This document shows, piece after piece, positions 13,784-13,788 of a stretch of DNA of 13,788 bases; within the stretch, counting starts at the first letter, position 1, and each line of letters begins with the position of its first letter. The notes below the pieces were generated by a model that did no database searches, had not been told where the DNA came from, and worked only from the letters and a program-made list of their open reading frames with translations. Source of the stretch: Candidatus Pacearchaeota archaeon. GTDB taxonomy: Archaea > Nanobdellota > Nanobdellia > Pacearchaeales > GW2011-AR1. Where the stretch lies: assembly GCA_002688335.1 (NCBI GenBank), contig NZCQ01000023.1:1-13788 (forward strand), written 5' to 3'. A program made the position numbers and the translations under genes.

Positions 13784-13788
13784 ATGAA
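13784..13788 (+). CDS. Start of a gene cut by the window edge
   Basis: Only ATG and two more bases are visible. AAGGAGGT at 13771-13778, five bases upstream, is a strong ribosome-binding site, and the TATA-like GTATTTAAGG fits as its promoter. The product cannot be guessed. Confidence 0.5.

Overview
This is archaeal DNA, most likely from a small-genome DPANN lineage (Woesearchaeota, Pacearchaeota or a relative). The evidence is a complete archaeal 16S rRNA gene, three tRNA genes with bulge-helix-bulge (BHB) introns, archaeal TATA boxes 25-28 bases before leaderless starts, an eL41 ribosomal protein gene, a HemK2-type methyltransferase and a TrmB-family regulator. The placement within DPANN is inference from the 16S and gene style, not from a tree.

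Layout. 1-898: the 5' end of an APH/choline-kinase-like gene on the minus strand, diverging from a HemK2/Mtq2-like methyltransferase. 915-1332: tRNA-Ile, read here as anticodon UAU with three introns, and tRNA-Glu(UUC) with an intron inside its acceptor stem. 1333-10539: an accessory region of three gene units. Each unit ends in a copy (13/13, 10/13, 10/13) of the last 13 bases of tRNA-Glu, which suggests tandem insertion at that tRNA. Unit A (to 5461) has a small ribbon-helix-helix regulator and two overlapping genes for large GHKL (Hsp90-like) ATPases; the first starts with a receiver-like domain and the second ends in a zincin HExxH motif. Unit B (to 6161) has one ParB/sulfiredoxin-fold protein. 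Unit C (to 10539) has a TrmB regulator divergent from a tiny zinc-ribbon gene and an NMT1/SsuA-type ABC importer. The importer's ATPase carries a whole substrate-binding domain inserted near its N-terminus. 10589-11272: an alpha/beta-barrel protein, eL41 and a small membrane protein. 11470-12938: 16S rRNA. 12973-13120: tRNA-Tyr(GUA), also with an intron. 13128-13788: a minus-strand membrane protein and the start of another gene, with visibly higher GC.

How the parts fit. The importer genes form one tightly packed operon (zinc ribbon, binding protein, permease, ATPase fusion), probably controlled by the divergent TrmB protein through a palindrome at 7007-7025. The two ATPase genes overlap by 8 bases and probably make a two-protein complex, with the RHH protein as a candidate controller. 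The best candidates for something undescribed are the ATPase pair, the nested binding-protein/ATPase fusion, the tRNA-end-bounded cassette array, and the intron-rich tRNAs, including a tRNA-Tyr whose missing 5' exon may lie within the 3' end of 16S rRNA.
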